64,000 bases of DNA from Flavimaribacter sediminis (GCF_019492055.1 NZ_JAICBX010000005.1:1-64000); one strand, 5' to 3'. Positions 1 to 9,955 are shown, counted from the stretch's first letter. A program made the numbers and translations. The notes: a model not told the origin generated them from the letters alone.

Positions 1-126
1 TCAGAAACGCACCATCGAAGAGACATGGCGTCATGTGGGAAGTCTCATCGAGACAATCGCACCCGGCGAATTTGAAAACTATCTCAAAAATGCAGGCTAC
101 GCTTCAATCAAAACCTGACGTGCTCT
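1..126 (+). mobile_element. IS630-family transposase, C-terminal end only, with element right end
   Basis: An open frame enters from the left edge and stops with TGA at 116-118. The visible 38 residues contain ETWRHVGSLI and NYLKNAGYAS, which match the C-terminal tail of IS630-family DDE transposases common in Rhizobiales, as I remember them. IS630 elements insert at TA, and a TA at 126-127 lies just after the stop and is the likely element boundary. The rest of the element is outside the window, so completeness cannot be judged. The family call rests on a short tail, so it is moderate. Confidence 0.65.
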
Positions 127-200
127 AGCGTCGGGCCGTCGCCGCGTTCGTGCGCAGCGAGCAGTTCCGCGTCGATCCTCTCGATGGCGGTCGCGCTCAC
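127..200 (-). pseudogene. 5' remnant of a small gene following the Rieske oxygenase, truncated by IS630
   Basis: On the minus strand a GTG at 200-198 overlaps the oxygenase stop as GTGA, the usual sign of translational coupling. The frame reads MSATAIERIDAELLAAHERG and a few more residues, then runs into the IS630 end and stops. This N-terminus resembles short helical, TPR-like proteins encoded next to oxygenase genes in Rhizobiales, from memory of the family. No function can be given. The gene is broken: only about 25 codons remain before the element boundary near 126. Confidence 0.5.
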
Positions 201-1351
201 GGCGCGCGCTTGAACTGGGACGCCACCCAGTGATGAAACGCATGGGTCGGGCCGTCCATGACGGGCGAGAACCTCCCGCCGTCGAACTTCATCGCATGCC
301 TGCCCTTCTGCATTCCCTCCACGACAAAAATGTCCTCTTCAAACACGCCCTTCCAGAGGTCTGCGTTTCGCCGCCGCATGTCTGCCATGGACGCGTCCTG
401 CATTCCGGGCGAGGCGTAATAGATCGCGACCCGCTCTAGCGTGCGCTCCAAGCCGGTGGGCACGAGAATGATTGCAAACGTCTGATCTCGGTGAACGCCG
501 AGCAACACATTGGGATACAACGCCGCGTACTCCGCGCCGGTCGCCCATTTTTCGCCGAGCCCGTCAAAATCGTCGAACTTTTCGCCCGTCTCGCTGAGCA
601 TAGGTCGATAGACGAGTGTCCCCTGACCCGAAAACCTGCCAGGCTCGATGATGTTGTAGTGGTCCTCGAGCCGCGAATAGCTGTTCAGGCCAGGATGCAC
701 CCAAGGCAAATGATAGCTCTCGCAATAATTCTCGACGGCGAGTTTCCAGTTGGTCGCCGCATCAAGCTCGAAAGCGCTGTCCTCGCCGCCGAACCAGACC
801 GGTTGTTCGAACTCGCTCCATCGTTCGATCAGGCTGGCCGCATAGTCGGTGAATGACGGCGCGGCGCCAGACATGTTGACGAAGACGATATCCTGCCAGA
901 CATGAGAACGGATTTCGATCAGTCCCAGGCTTGCTCTATCGATGGCCTCATGGGTGTTGTAACCGGGTCCGCCGACATGCGGCGTCGTGTGCAGCGCTCC
1001 CGAATGGTCGTAACACCAGGAATGATAGGGGCAGCGAACGACGCCGGACAGACGCTTCTTCTTTTCCACAAGGATCATGCCCCGGTGGCGGCATACATTC
1101 TGGAAGACCCTTATAACGCCGTCGCGCCCGCGCAGGACGAAAAGCGGCTGGCCAAGCGCCTCGATCGGCATTGCGTCGCCCGGCTCAGGCACATCCTTGC
1201 CGAAACACAGGGCCATCCAGTTGTCGAAAAAGACATGCTGCTTCTCGGCCTCGTGCAGACCGGGATCCGTATAGTGCTCGTTGGGTAACCCGCGCGCCTG
1301 TTCAACCGGCTGCGTCACCTGTTCGAGCGCAAACTGCTGGAACTGATTCAT
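197..1351 (-). CDS. Rieske [2Fe-2S] non-heme iron oxygenase, alpha subunit (probable quaternary-amine or demethylating monooxygenase)
   Basis: 384 residues starting at the ATG at 1351, which has GGGAGAG a few bases upstream; an upstream start at 1375 lacks such a site. The N-terminal Rieske domain has C87-x-H89 and C107-x2-H110. The C-terminal catalytic domain carries NYCESYHLPWVHP, giving iron ligands H214 and H219. The residue bridging the Rieske and iron centres is E211, as in carnitine/betaine-type Rieske monooxygenases, whereas naphthalene-dioxygenase types use Asp. A LysR gene lies upstream on the same strand. No reductase partner is seen nearby, so electrons must come from elsewhere. 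The substrate is an inference: methylated amine or similar. Confidence 0.85.
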   Translation of the reverse strand: MNQFQQFALEQVTQPVEQARGLPNEHYTDPGLHEAEKQHVFFDNWMALCFGKDVPEPGDAMPIEALGQPLFVLRGRDGVIRVFQNVCRHRGMILVEKKKRLSGVVRCPYHSWCYDHSGALHTTPHVGGPGYNTHEAIDRASLGLIEIRSHVWQDIVFVNMSGAAPSFTDYAASLIERWSEFEQPVWFGGEDSAFELDAATNWKLAVENYCESYHLPWVHPGLNSYSRLEDHYNIIEPGRFSGQGTLVYRPMLSETGEKFDDFDGLGEKWATGAEYAALYPNVLLGVHRDQTFAIILVPTGLERTLERVAIYYASPGMQDASMADMRRRNADLWKGVFEEDIFVVEGMQKGRHAMKFDGGRFSPVMDGPTHAFHHWVASQFKRAP

Positions 1352-1407
1352 GGCTCTCTCCCGAGGCAATGACAACGATCACAGTCTGCGCGCGCCTGTC
1401 CGTGGTT

Positions 1408-1426
1408 TCAATATGAATTCGATTGC
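1408..1426. promoter_or_regulatory. possible LysR site upstream of the oxygenase gene
   Basis: The gene-free stretch 1352-1452 contains, on the minus strand, CAATCGAATTC at 1425-1415. A near-identical CAATCGAATTG occurs at 2410-2420 in front of the LysR gene. Sharing of this 10-mer suggests one regulator acts on both promoters. This is inference from two short matches. Confidence 0.3.
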
Positions 1427-1452
1427 GCGTCGAGTGAGCAGAATTCACGTCT

Positions 1453-2346
1453 TCACGCTGCGTCGACAAGCCAGTTGCGCGTCAATTCCTCCGCGGCGCT
1501 CAAGGTCCGCTCGCTGTTCCAGGTCAGGTAGTAGGCGCTCGGCGCATCGACGCTGGCGTCGGTTATCGGCACGAGTCGGTTGGCGTCAAGATAGGTCCGG
1601 ATCAGACGCCGCCAGCCAAGCACGACGCCGGCGCCTTCTTCCGCCGCCTGAAGCGCAATCGTGTAGTTGTTGAAGGTCTTGTTCACAGGCGCGTTTTTCT
1701 TGACCCCGCACAGTCGGAACCACTCGTTCCAGCTCATCCATCCGACATCGATCGCCTGAAGCTGCAGCAGCGGCAGGTCGATGAGATCCGCCGCATGGCG
1801 CACCGGATGACGCTTCGCAAATTCCCGACCGCACACCGGCACGATGACGTCGGCGAACAGCTTTACCGCCGTCACTCCCTGCCAATTGCCGTCACCGTAG
1901 CGGATCGCGAGATCGACGTCGGAGCCTTCAAGATCGCTTGCAATGTCGGAGACCCGGTGGTTGATGCGAATTTCGGGATGCCTTTGCCAGAGCCGCGCAA
2001 TTCGGGGTATCAGCCACAAGCTGGCGACCGCAGTGGACGCTCCAATGGTTATGACGCGGTCCGAGTCCGGCGCGCGTATCCGCTCGATCACCGCCGCCGT
2101 GCGGCTGAACGAAGTGGCGAGCGTGGCGTAGAGTTCATCGCCTTCCGGCGTGAGGACAACGCCGCGATGGACCCGCAGAAACAACGCAACGCCGATTTCC
2201 GCTTCAAGCGCTTTGATCTGGTGGCTTACGGCGCCGGGAGTCACGTTCAATTCCTGGGCCGCGTGCTTCAGACTGAGATGGCGAGCCGCCGCCTCGAAAA
2301 CCGCAAGCGCCGTCAGGGAGGGAAGTCGGTAGTGTCGCCGGGTCAA
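1453..2346 (-). CDS. LysR-family transcriptional regulator (GcvA-like)
   Basis: 297 residues. The N-terminal winged helix-turn-helix (about residues 8-67) includes AVFEAAARHLSLKHAAQELN and TPGAVSHQIKALE, typical of the GcvA branch of LysR regulators. The remainder is a periplasmic-binding-protein-like effector domain (about 90-295). It lies between the hutC end and the oxygenase gene, all on the minus strand, with about 100 bases to the oxygenase start, so the oxygenase is the probable target. The effector is unknown. Confidence 0.9.
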   Translation of the reverse strand: MTRRHYRLPSLTALAVFEAAARHLSLKHAAQELNVTPGAVSHQIKALEAEIGVALFLRVHRGVVLTPEGDELYATLATSFSRTAAVIERIRAPDSDRVITIGASTAVASLWLIPRIARLWQRHPEIRINHRVSDIASDLEGSDVDLAIRYGDGNWQGVTAVKLFADVIVPVCGREFAKRHPVRHAADLIDLPLLQLQAIDVGWMSWNEWFRLCGVKKNAPVNKTFNNYTIALQAAEEGAGVVLGWRRLIRTYLDANRLVPITDASVDAPSAYYLTWNSERTLSAAEELTRNWLVDAA

Positions 2347-2408
2347 GGTTTCTCCTGTGCATTCAGAAGATCGTCAATTCGGCAGATTCGTTCTTTTCCA
2401 AGGTAAGG

Positions 2409-2421
2409 TCAATCGAATTGA
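2409..2421. promoter_or_regulatory. small inverted repeat upstream of the LysR gene
   Basis: TCAAT-CGA-ATTGA lies 63 bases upstream of the LysR start. Half-sites of five bases with an AT-rich flank fit a LysR autoregulatory site, and the core is shared with the oxygenase upstream region. Weak evidence on its own. Confidence 0.25.
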
Positions 2422-2426
2422 AAAGG

Positions 2427-3116
2427 TCAGTCGCGCGTCACGATGCGAAATCCGTCCGCAGGATGAGACAGCCTGACATGGGTGACCGTCTGACCTTCAA
2501 GCCAGGTTGTGCGCTCGATGATGAAAACCGGTTCGTTTGGACCAAGATCCAGATGCTCGGTTTCCTGCGGACTAGCGCCGGCCGCGCGAAAGACATGCTC
2601 CGCATTCGAATAGGGCACCGTCTGCAAAAGCCATTCGTTCGGGCTGACCGTCTCGAAACGCTCATCTGCCGCCTGCGGCACGACGTCGAGACTGATCCAA
2701 CGGTTTTCCAGTTGAAAGGGCTTCCCGTCCGCAAAATGCAGGCACATGACATGCAGCGCGCCGGTTTCGGCGGCAAGTCCAAGCTCCGCCTGAATGGCCT
2801 GCGGCGGCCTTTCCACACCACGGCTGACCAGTAGATAGCTGTAGCGCCTGCCGCTCTGCTCAATTTCGTCCCTGACAATGCGTATGCGAACATGCGCGTC
2901 GCGCGTCATGCGCCGGACAACGCGCGTTCCGGCCTTGCGCCGGCGTTCGACGAAACCGTCCTCGGCGAGCGCCTGCATGGCGCGGTTCACCGTGACGCGG
3001 GTCGTTCCGAATTCGCCGGCAAGTTCGGCCTCCGGCGGCATCAGCATGCCGGGTTTCCACTCTCCGCTCTTGATACGGTCGAGCAGGACGCTTTGTATTT
3101 CCTTGTATGTCGGCAT
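2427..3116 (-). CDS. hutC: HutC, histidine utilisation repressor (GntR family, HutC subfamily)
   Basis: 229 residues from ATG at 3116; a TTG at 3119 is an alternative. The N-terminal GntR winged helix (about 5-70) includes GTTRVTVNRAMQALAEDGFV, and the C-terminal UTRA effector domain (about 90-225) ends HPADGFRIVTRD, typical of HutC. HutC normally binds urocanate and leaves its operator. The start lies directly after the hutF stop, so the two are co-transcribed. The palindrome at 4521-4542 is the expected operator, giving autoregulation and control of both hut arms. Confidence 0.95.
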   Translation of the reverse strand: MPTYKEIQSVLLDRIKSGEWKPGMLMPPEAELAGEFGTTRVTVNRAMQALAEDGFVERRRKAGTRVVRRMTRDAHVRIRIVRDEIEQSGRRYSYLLVSRGVERPPQAIQAELGLAAETGALHVMCLHFADGKPFQLENRWISLDVVPQAADERFETVSPNEWLLQTVPYSNAEHVFRAAGASPQETEHLDLGPNEPVFIIERTTWLEGQTVTHVRLSHPADGFRIVTRD

Positions 3117-3119
3117 CAA

Positions 3120-4493
3120 TCAGAGCCTTTCCCGCAAGCTGCGCGCCGCCGACCTGAAGGTGTTCTCGACGGCTTCGCGCGCGATGTGGCGCCCTTCCCT
3201 CACCATGTGGCGGCCCGCCGACCAGACATCGCTCACCACGTCGTCATTTCCCGCAAAAAGCCAGCCATCGATCAGTTGGTCTTCGCGAAGTCCCGTCAAG
3301 ACCGTATGAGCCGTGTCGATTGCAACAAGATCCGCGAGCCGGCCCGTTTCGAGCACGCCGGCGTTACGCTGCAAGGCCTGCGCGCCTCCGGCTGTGACTG
3401 TCTTGAAGAGGGTCGTTCCCGTCGACTGCTCGCCAGCCAACATGACGTTGCGCATACGGCGCTTCAGACGCTGGCTGTATTCGAGCTGGCGCAACTCCTC
3501 CGACAGCGAAATGCGGATATTGGAGTCCGAGCCGACGCCGAAACGCCCTCCGGCGCCAAGGAATGTTTCGCCGTTGAAGACGCCGTCGCCGAGATTGCCT
3601 TCCGTAATCGGGCACAGACCAGCGACGGCCCGTGAGGCGGCCAGTCCAAGAGTTTCTTCCTCGGTCATCTGTGTCGCATGAATAAAGCACCAGCGATCGT
3701 CAATCGCGCAATTGTCCAGCATCCAGGCGACCGGGCGCGCGCCCAGCCAGGCCTCGACGTCATGCACTTCCTTTTCCTGTTCGGCGACATGCATATGGAT
3801 CGGTCCATGCGTGAACTCGTCAGCGACGAAGGTCAGCAGGTCAGGCGAGACGGCGCGCAATGAATGCGGCGCAACCCCGATGGAGCAATCCTTAGGCAGA
3901 GCGCGCAACGCGTCATTCGCCGCCCCGTAAAGGCGCAGGAAACGCTCACTGTCACATCCGAAGCGCAACTGTCCTCCGGCCAGAGGCGCCTCGCCCGCCC
4001 CACCATAGGCGTAGAGCACCGGCAGGTGGGTGAGCCCGATGCCGGTCGTTCCGACAGCCGCGAATATGCGCTCCGACAGTTCGCCGATATTGTCATATTC
4101 ACGCCCGCCGGTTTGGTGATGCACATAGTGAAACTCGCCCACAGACGCATAACCCGACTCGAGCATCTCCACGTAGACCATCGCGGCGATCGCCTCGATC
4201 TCTTCCGGCGTCAGAATATCGAGGAACCGGTACATGAGCGTGCGCCAGCTCCAGAAATCGTCATGTGCCGCCGAGCGATACTCCGTCATTCCGGCCATGG
4301 CGCGCTGAAAAGCGTGGCTATGCAGGTTGCCTGGCGCAGGCAGCACAAGACGCGAGGACAGCACTTCATCGCCCGGTTTTGCGGATACGCCCGTTTCCAC
4401 GGCCTCAATCAGACCATCGCCGCCGAGGGCGATCCGAACATCGCGAACAATACCTTCGGGAAGCAGCGCCAGAGGTGAAAAAAGGATCGTCAT
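3120..4493 (-). CDS. hutF: HutF, N-formimino-L-glutamate deiminase
   Basis: 457 residues from ATG at 4493 (GTG at 4496 is possible). An amidohydrolase-superfamily enzyme that converts formimino-L-glutamate to N-formyl-L-glutamate and ammonia, the fourth step of the five-step histidine route. The metal motif HSHAFQRAMAG is at about 58-68 and later metal and catalytic motifs include HMHVAEQEKEV and GSDSN. It pairs with hutG in this locus, showing that the organism uses the formylglutamate branch and not direct release of formamide. It heads the hutF-hutC transcript. Confidence 0.95.
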   Translation of the reverse strand: MTILFSPLALLPEGIVRDVRIALGGDGLIEAVETGVSAKPGDEVLSSRLVLPAPGNLHSHAFQRAMAGMTEYRSAAHDDFWSWRTLMYRFLDILTPEEIEAIAAMVYVEMLESGYASVGEFHYVHHQTGGREYDNIGELSERIFAAVGTTGIGLTHLPVLYAYGGAGEAPLAGGQLRFGCDSERFLRLYGAANDALRALPKDCSIGVAPHSLRAVSPDLLTFVADEFTHGPIHMHVAEQEKEVHDVEAWLGARPVAWMLDNCAIDDRWCFIHATQMTEEETLGLAASRAVAGLCPITEGNLGDGVFNGETFLGAGGRFGVGSDSNIRISLSEELRQLEYSQRLKRRMRNVMLAGEQSTGTTLFKTVTAGGAQALQRNAGVLETGRLADLVAIDTAHTVLTGLREDQLIDGWLFAGNDDVVSDVWSAGRHMVREGRHIAREAVENTFRSAARSLRERL

Positions 4494-4509
4494 CACGTAT
4501 CCGCATTTG

Positions 4510-4542
4510 TTGACATAATCTTATTATGAATATACATAATAA
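4510..4542 (+). promoter_or_regulatory. hut divergent promoter with HutC operator
   Basis: A 22-bp palindrome, TTATTATG-AATATA-CATAATAA (4521-4542), has ten of eleven base pairs matched. Its core ATG-AATATA-CAT is one base from the ATGTATATACAT type of HutC site known from other proteobacteria. On the plus strand TTGACA at 4510-4515 is followed after 17 bases by TACATA inside the palindrome, so bound repressor would cover the -10 of hutI. The site also lies 28 bases from the hutF start. Confidence 0.75.
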
Positions 4543-4572
4543 TTCGAAAGAAGCAAACGGGAACAGAGCCTG

Positions 4573-5790
4573 ATGGCTGACTTCGTCCTTAAAAATGCGC
4601 GCATCGCCACGATGACCGACAATGGCGCGTCCTATGGTCTGATCGACAATGGCGCTGTCGCTGTCAGGGGCGGACGCATTGCCTGGATTGGCGCATCGGA
4701 CGCGATCCCCGCAGACCACGCCGACCTCGAGACCGAACAGCTCGACGGGCGGCTCGTCACGCCGGCTCTCATCGACTGTCACACTCATATCGTCGCCGGC
4801 GGCAATCGCGCCAACGAATTTGAAATGCGGCTTAACGGGGCAAGCTACGAGGAAGTTGCGCGCGCCGGCGGCGGCATCGTTTCGACCGTCACGGCGACCC
4901 GCGCCGCAAGTGAAGACGAACTCCTTGCCGCCGCCCTGCCCCGCGTCGATCAGTTGATCGGCGAAGGCGTCTCGGTCGTGGAGGTCAAATCAGGATACGG
5001 TCTCGACGTTGAGACGGAACTTCGGATGCTGCGGGTCGCGCGCCGGATCGAACAGACCCGCAATATCAGAGTGCGGACAAGTTTTCTCGGAGCTCACGCA
5101 ATACCACCCGAATACAAAGACCGTCCGGACGCCTACATCGGCGAGGTCTGCATTCCGGCCCTGGAGCAGGCGGCCGCCGAGGGTCTGGCGGACGCCGTCG
5201 ACGGCTTCTGCGAATCCATCGCCTTCACGCCTGAGCAGATTTCCCGTGTCTTTGAGGCCGCCAGACGTCTGGGCCTGCCGGTCAAGCTTCACGCCGAGCA
5301 GTTGACCGATCAGGGCGGCGCGAAACTCGCTGCAAGCTATGGCGCCTTGTCTGTCGATCATCTGGAATATGTGGGCGAAGACGGTGTGGCCGCCATGAAG
5401 GATGCGGGAAGCGTCGCTGTCATGCTGCCCGGCGCCTTCTATACATTACGCGAGACGCAATTGCCTCCGATCGACCTGTTCCGCAAGCACAGCCTCCCGA
5501 TGGCGGTCGCGACCGACTGCAATCCCGGTTCGTCTCCCCTTTCCTCCTTGCTGACGTCGATGAACATGGCGTGCACGCTCTTCCGCATGACTCCGGAAGA
5601 GGTTCTGGCCGGCGCGACGCGGATTGCCGCGCAAGCGCTCGGCCTCTCCGACGTCGGGATGATCAAGCCGGGATTCCGGGCCGACCTTGCAGTCTGGAAT
5701 GTCGAAAGCCCGGCGGAACTCGCCTACCGCATCGCTTTCAACCCGCTTCAACGCCGCATCATGGCGTCCAAATCATCAAAGGAAACATGA
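4573..5790 (+). CDS. hutI: HutI, imidazolonepropionase
   Basis: 405 residues, the usual length. It hydrolyses 4-imidazolone-5-propionate to formiminoglutamate, the third step of histidine breakdown. The amidohydrolase metal motif is [14 protein letters not shown] at about 70-83; HAEQL and [10 protein letters not shown] later supply metal and catalytic residues. It is the first gene of the plus-strand arm, 30 bases after the HutC palindrome, and is followed four bases later by hutH. Confidence 0.96.
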   Translation: MADFVLKNARIATMTDNGASYGLIDNGAVAVRGGRIAWIGASDAIPADHADLETEQLDGRLVTPALIDCHTHIVAGGNRANEFEMRLNGASYEEVARAGGGIVSTVTATRAASEDELLAAALPRVDQLIGEGVSVVEVKSGYGLDVETELRMLRVARRIEQTRNIRVRTSFLGAHAIPPEYKDRPDAYIGEVCIPALEQAAAEGLADAVDGFCESIAFTPEQISRVFEAARRLGLPVKLHAEQLTDQGGAKLAASYGALSVDHLEYVGEDGVAAMKDAGSVAVMLPGAFYTLRETQLPPIDLFRKHSLPMAVATDCNPGSSPLSSLLTSMNMACTLFRMTPEEVLAGATRIAAQALGLSDVGMIKPGFRADLAVWNVESPAELAYRIAFNPLQRRIMASKSSKET

Positions 5791-5794
5791 ACCC

Positions 5795-7336
5795 GTGAGC
5801 AGCCCGATCCTCACTCCCGGCGCAACGACCCTGCGTCAGCTCGAAACCATCTACTGGCAGGATCTGCCGGCGAGGATTAATCCCGCCTGCAAACCCGCCG
5901 TCGATCGCGCCGAGGAGATTATCCTTAAGGCGGCCGCCGGCGACCAGCCTGTGTACGGCGTCAATACCGGCTTCGGGAAACTGGCAAGCGTAAAGATCGC
6001 GGCGGAAGACCGGGTCAAACTTCAGCGCAATCTCATCCTGTCCCATGCCTGCGGCGTGGGTCCGACGACGCCGCCGCGCGTCGTCAGGCTGATGATGATC
6101 CTCAAAATGCTGTCCCTCAGCCGTGGCGCATCGGGCGTGCGCTGGGGTCTCATCAAGCTGATCGAGGGCATGCTTGAAAAGGGCGTCACGCCGGTTATCC
6201 CGGCGCAAGGATCGGTCGGCGCATCCGGCGACCTGGCGCCGCTCGCCCACATGACATGCGTCATGATCGGCGAAGGCGAGGCCGAGTATGAGGGCGCGGT
6301 CATGAATGGCGGCGACGCGCTGCGCAAGGCCGGCCTCGAACCGCTCGTCCTGCAGGTCAAGGAAGGCGTCGCCTGCATCAACGGCACGCAATTCTCCACC
6401 GCCTATGCGCTTGCTGGCCTGTTCGAAGCCTGGCGCCACGCGGAGGCGTCGCTGGTCGCCAGCAGTCTGTCCACGGACGCAATTATGGGATCGACCGCGC
6501 CGACGCGCGCGGAAATCCACGAGCTGCGTGGTCACAGAGGACAAATCGAAACGGCTGCGGCGATCCGACAACTCATGGAAGGTTCGGAAATACGCGAAAG
6601 CCACCTCGAAAACGACAGCCGCGTGCAGGATCCATATTGCATCCGGTGCCAGCCGCAGGTCACAGGCGCCTGTATCGATCTGCTGCGGCAGGCCGGCCAC
6701 ACGCTGGAAATCGAAGCCAACGCCGTAACCGACAATCCGCTGATCCTCGACGAAGACAGCATCGTCTCCGGCGGCAATTTCCACGCCGAGCCGGTCGCAT
6801 TCGCCGCAGACCAGATCGCCATCGCGATCGCCGAGATCGGCGCCATATCGCAGCGGCGCATTGCGCTGATGGTCGATCCGGCGCTCAATTTCGAGCTGCC
6901 GACATTTCTCACGCCGCGACCCGGCCTGAATTCAGGCTATATGATCGCCGAAGTGACCACGGCGGCGCTCATGAGCGAGAACAAGCATCTCGCCAATCCC
7001 TGCAGCACCGACTCCACGCCCACGAGCGCGAACCAGGAAGACCATGTCTCCATGGCCGCCCATGGCGCGCGACGACTGGAGCGGATGAACCACAATCTCG
7101 CCCACATACTCGCTGTCGAATTTCTCTGCGCCACGCAGGGTATAGAATTCCGCAAACCTTTGAAGACAAGCCCTCAATTGCAGAAGGTCGTCGCTCGCAT
7201 TCGCATCGACATTCCAACCCTGGAGGACGATCGCCACATCGCAAAGGATCTCAAAGACGTCGCGGAACTGATACAGTCGAGACGCCTGATCCGGGAAAGC
7301 GGGTTGGAGCCGTTCATTCATCTGGGGGAAGCATGA
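5795..7336 (+). CDS. hutH: HutH, histidine ammonia-lyase
   Basis: 513 residues from GTG at 5795, with AAAGGAAA 9-17 bases upstream; this gives the standard N-terminus and usual length. It deaminates L-histidine to urocanate. The MIO prosthetic group forms from A143-S144-G145 in [19 protein letters not shown] near 57 and the Glu-rich C-terminal helices also fit the aromatic amino acid lyase family. The start is only four bases after the hutI stop. Confidence 0.96.
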   Translation: MSSPILTPGATTLRQLETIYWQDLPARINPACKPAVDRAEEIILKAAAGDQPVYGVNTGFGKLASVKIAAEDRVKLQRNLILSHACGVGPTTPPRVVRLMMILKMLSLSRGASGVRWGLIKLIEGMLEKGVTPVIPAQGSVGASGDLAPLAHMTCVMIGEGEAEYEGAVMNGGDALRKAGLEPLVLQVKEGVACINGTQFSTAYALAGLFEAWRHAEASLVASSLSTDAIMGSTAPTRAEIHELRGHRGQIETAAAIRQLMEGSEIRESHLENDSRVQDPYCIRCQPQVTGACIDLLRQAGHTLEIEANAVTDNPLILDEDSIVSGGNFHAEPVAFAADQIAIAIAEIGAISQRRIALMVDPALNFELPTFLTPRPGLNSGYMIAEVTTAALMSENKHLANPCSTDSTPTSANQEDHVSMAAHGARRLERMNHNLAHILAVEFLCATQGIEFRKPLKTSPQLQKVVARIRIDIPTLEDDRHIAKDLKDVAELIQSRRLIRESGLEPFIHLGEA

Positions 7337-8145
7337 TGGATCCTGTCGAAGTCGTCCGTGGAAGCGGGCCTATCGTTCTGGGCATGCCGCATACCGGCGT
7401 CGACGTGCCCGACGATATTCGAAAAGCGCTCAACGCCACCGGCCGTCGGCTGACCGACACCGACTGGAACATTCATCGACTCTATGACGGGCTTCTGGAT
7501 GATGCGACGACCGTGCGCGCGACGTTCCACCGCTACGTAATCGACGCAAATCGCGACCCGTCCGGAGAAAGTCTCTATCCTGGACAGAACACGACCGGGC
7601 TTTGTCCAACCACCGATTTCGACGGCAAGCCGCTCTACCGCGAGGGAATGGAACCGGACGAAGCGGAGGTGGAACGACGCCTCGACGCCTTTCATCGTCC
7701 CTATCACGCCGCCCTGAAAGCGGAACTGGAGCGCGTTCATACAAAACACGGCGTCGCAATCCTCTATGATTGCCACTCGATCCGCTCGCACATTCCCTTC
7801 CTGTTTGAAGGCGCCCTGCCGGATTTCAACATCGGGACGGACCGTGGAACGACCTGCGACCCTGAGATCGAACGCATTGTCGCCGCCTGCTGCAACAGCG
7901 CCTACGGCTACACCTCGGTGGTCAATGGCCGCTTCAAGGGCGGCTGGACGACGCGCCACTACGGCAAGCCGGAAACCGGCGTCCATGCGATCCAGATGGA
8001 GCTCGCACAGAGATCACACCTCAAGGCCGAGGCAGCCCCCTTCGATCTGGATGAGCGCAATGCGAACTCCCTGCGACATCATCTCGGCGAAATCCTGCAC
8101 GCTCTCGACACCTGGGCGCGTGAGCAGACCTCCGGATCCAAATAA
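7333..8145 (+). CDS. hutG: HutG, N-formylglutamate deformylase
   Basis: 270 residues from ATG at 7333, overlapping the hutH stop as ATGA. An N-formylglutamate amidohydrolase-fold zinc enzyme that releases formate and glutamate, the last step of the hutF/hutG branch. Motifs: GMPHTG near 20, DANRDPSG near 75, [16 protein letters not shown] near 145 and the basic [11 protein letters not shown] segment near 205. The family is distinct from arginase-type formiminoglutamases, consistent with hutF being present. Confidence 0.95.
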   Translation: MMDPVEVVRGSGPIVLGMPHTGVDVPDDIRKALNATGRRLTDTDWNIHRLYDGLLDDATTVRATFHRYVIDANRDPSGESLYPGQNTTGLCPTTDFDGKPLYREGMEPDEAEVERRLDAFHRPYHAALKAELERVHTKHGVAILYDCHSIRSHIPFLFEGALPDFNIGTDRGTTCDPEIERIVAACCNSAYGYTSVVNGRFKGGWTTRHYGKPETGVHAIQMELAQRSHLKAEAAPFDLDERNANSLRHHLGEILHALDTWAREQTSGSK

Positions 8146-8173
8146 ATCGACAGAATTCTACAGGTAATCGACC

Positions 8174-9847
8174 ATGACCAATTCACGCCACAACCTGCGC
8201 GACGTCTATCCGCCGACCGGGCCGGAACTGAACGCCAAATCCTGGCTCACCGAAGCGCCGATGCGCATGCTGATGAACAATCTGCATCCGGACGTCGCCG
8301 AAAACCCGCATGAACTCACCGTTTATGGCGGCATCGGCCGCGCGGCGCGAAACTGGGAGGCATTCGACCAGATCGTCGCCTCCCTCAAGACGCTGGAAGA
8401 CGACGAGACCCTGCTTGTCCAGTCGGGAAAGCCGGTCGGCGTCTTCAAGACCCATGCGGATGCGCCGCGGGTGTTGATCGCCAATTCCAACATCGTCCCG
8501 CACTGGGCCAACTGGGACCATTTCCACGAGCTCGATAAGAAGGGCCTGATGATGTACGGCCAGATGACGGCCGGTTCCTGGATCTATATCGGCAGCCAGG
8601 GCATCGTTCAGGGCACTTACGAAACCTTCGCCGAAGCAGGCCGCCAGCACTATGACGGCGACCTCAAGGGCAAGTGGATTCTGACCGGCGGCCTCGGCGG
8701 CATGGGCGGCGCTCAGCCGCTTGCCGCCACGATGGCCGGCGCCTGCATGCTCGCGGTGGAATGCAATCCAGACAGTATCGATTTCCGTCTGCGCACCCGC
8801 TATCTCGACGAGCGGGCCGAGACGCTGGACGAAGCGCTGGAGATGATCGACCGCTGGACAAAGGCCGGTGAAGCCAAATCCGTCGGCCTGCTCGGCAATG
8901 CGGCCGACGTCTTTCCGGAACTCGTGCGCATCGGCGTGAAGCCGGATATGGTCACCGACCAGACCTCCGCACACGATCCGCTCAACGGATATCTGCCGCA
9001 GGGCTGGACGCTCGCCGAGTGGCGCGAGAAACGCGAGAGCGATCCGAAGGCGGTCGAAAAGGCTGCCCGCGCCTCGATGAAGGTCCATGTAGCCGCCATG
9101 GTCGATTTCTGGAACATGGGCATACCGACGCTCGACTACGGCAACAATATTCGCCAGGTCGCCAGCGAAGAGGGTCTGGAAAACGCCTTCGCCTTCCCCG
9201 GTTTCGTGCCGGCCTATATCCGGCCGCTTTTCTGCCGCGGCGTCGGCCCGTTCCGCTGGGCCGCGCTATCAGGCGATCCGGAGGACATTTATCGCACCGA
9301 CGAGAAGGTCAAGGAAATCATCCCCGACGACCCGCACCTGCACAACTGGCTGGACATGGCGCGCGAGCGGATCGCCTTTCAGGGCCTGCCCGCCCGCATC
9401 TGTTGGGTCGGCCTCGGGCAGCGGCATCGTCTCGGCCTCGCCTTCAACGAGATGGTGCGCAACGGCGAGCTGAAGGCCCCTGTCGTCATCGGTCGCGACC
9501 ATCTTGATTCCGGTTCTGTGGCCTCGCCCAATCGCGAAACGGAAGCGATGAAGGACGGTTCTGACGCCGTGTCCGACTGGCCGCTGCTGAACGCGCTGCT
9601 CAATTGCGCCTCAGGCGCAACCTGGGTCAGCCTGCACCACGGCGGCGGCGTCGGCATGGGCTTCTCGCAACATGCGGGCATGGTGATCTGCTGCGACGGC
9701 ACGGAAGCCGCCGATGCGCGTATCGGTCGGGTGCTCTGGAACGACCCGGCCTCCGGAGTCATGCGCCACGCCGACGCCGGCTACGAGATCGCCATCGACT
9801 GCGCAAAGGAAAACGGTCTGCGCCTGCCGGGCATCCTCGGAAACTGA
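8174..9847 (+). CDS. hutU: HutU, urocanate hydratase
   Basis: 557 residues, the typical length. It hydrates urocanate to imidazolonepropionate using tightly bound NAD+ as electrophile. The dinucleotide-binding segment [13 protein letters not shown] is near 175, and the conserved [13 protein letters not shown] and [15 protein letters not shown] segments are present. It is the last gene of the hut plus-strand arm, 28 bases after hutG, and is followed by a hairpin. Confidence 0.97.
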   Translation: MTNSRHNLRDVYPPTGPELNAKSWLTEAPMRMLMNNLHPDVAENPHELTVYGGIGRAARNWEAFDQIVASLKTLEDDETLLVQSGKPVGVFKTHADAPRVLIANSNIVPHWANWDHFHELDKKGLMMYGQMTAGSWIYIGSQGIVQGTYETFAEAGRQHYDGDLKGKWILTGGLGGMGGAQPLAATMAGACMLAVECNPDSIDFRLRTRYLDERAETLDEALEMIDRWTKAGEAKSVGLLGNAADVFPELVRIGVKPDMVTDQTSAHDPLNGYLPQGWTLAEWREKRESDPKAVEKAARASMKVHVAAMVDFWNMGIPTLDYGNNIRQVASEEGLENAFAFPGFVPAYIRPLFCRGVGPFRWAALSGDPEDIYRTDEKVKEIIPDDPHLHNWLDMARERIAFQGLPARICWVGLGQRHRLGLAFNEMVRNGELKAPVVIGRDHLDSGSVASPNRETEAMKDGSDAVSDWPLLNALLNCASGATWVSLHHGGGVGMGFSQHAGMVICCDGTEAADARIGRVLWNDPASGVMRHADAGYEIAIDCAKENGLRLPGILGN

Positions 9848-9869
9848 GAAACACGCGCTCCTGCGCCCT

Positions 9870-9893
9870 GACGCCGGCCAACAAGCCGGCGTC
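9870..9893 (+). terminator. hairpin after hutU
   Basis: A perfect 9-bp stem GACGCCGGC / GCCGGCGTC with loop CAACAA begins 22 bases after the hutU stop. A T-rich run appears only about 25 bases later (9915-9922), so a classic intrinsic terminator is not complete; it may still limit read-through into xdhA. Confidence 0.5.
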
Positions 9894-9920
9894 CGGCAAC
9901 CCGGTTTGACTGTTAATTTT

Positions 9921-9955
9921 TTGAAGACTTTGAAGTTTCGATTGAAAGACTTTTC
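9921..9955 (+). promoter_or_regulatory. direct repeats upstream of xdhABC
   Basis: TTGAAGACTTTGAA (9921-9934) and TTGAAAGACTTTTC (9942-9955) are near-identical with a 21-base period, two helical turns, in the 185-base gene-free stretch before xdhA. A small CTTTT-TCGC-AAAAG repeat follows at 9971-9984. The spacing suits a regulator binding one face of the DNA. Which regulator is not known. Confidence 0.35.
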
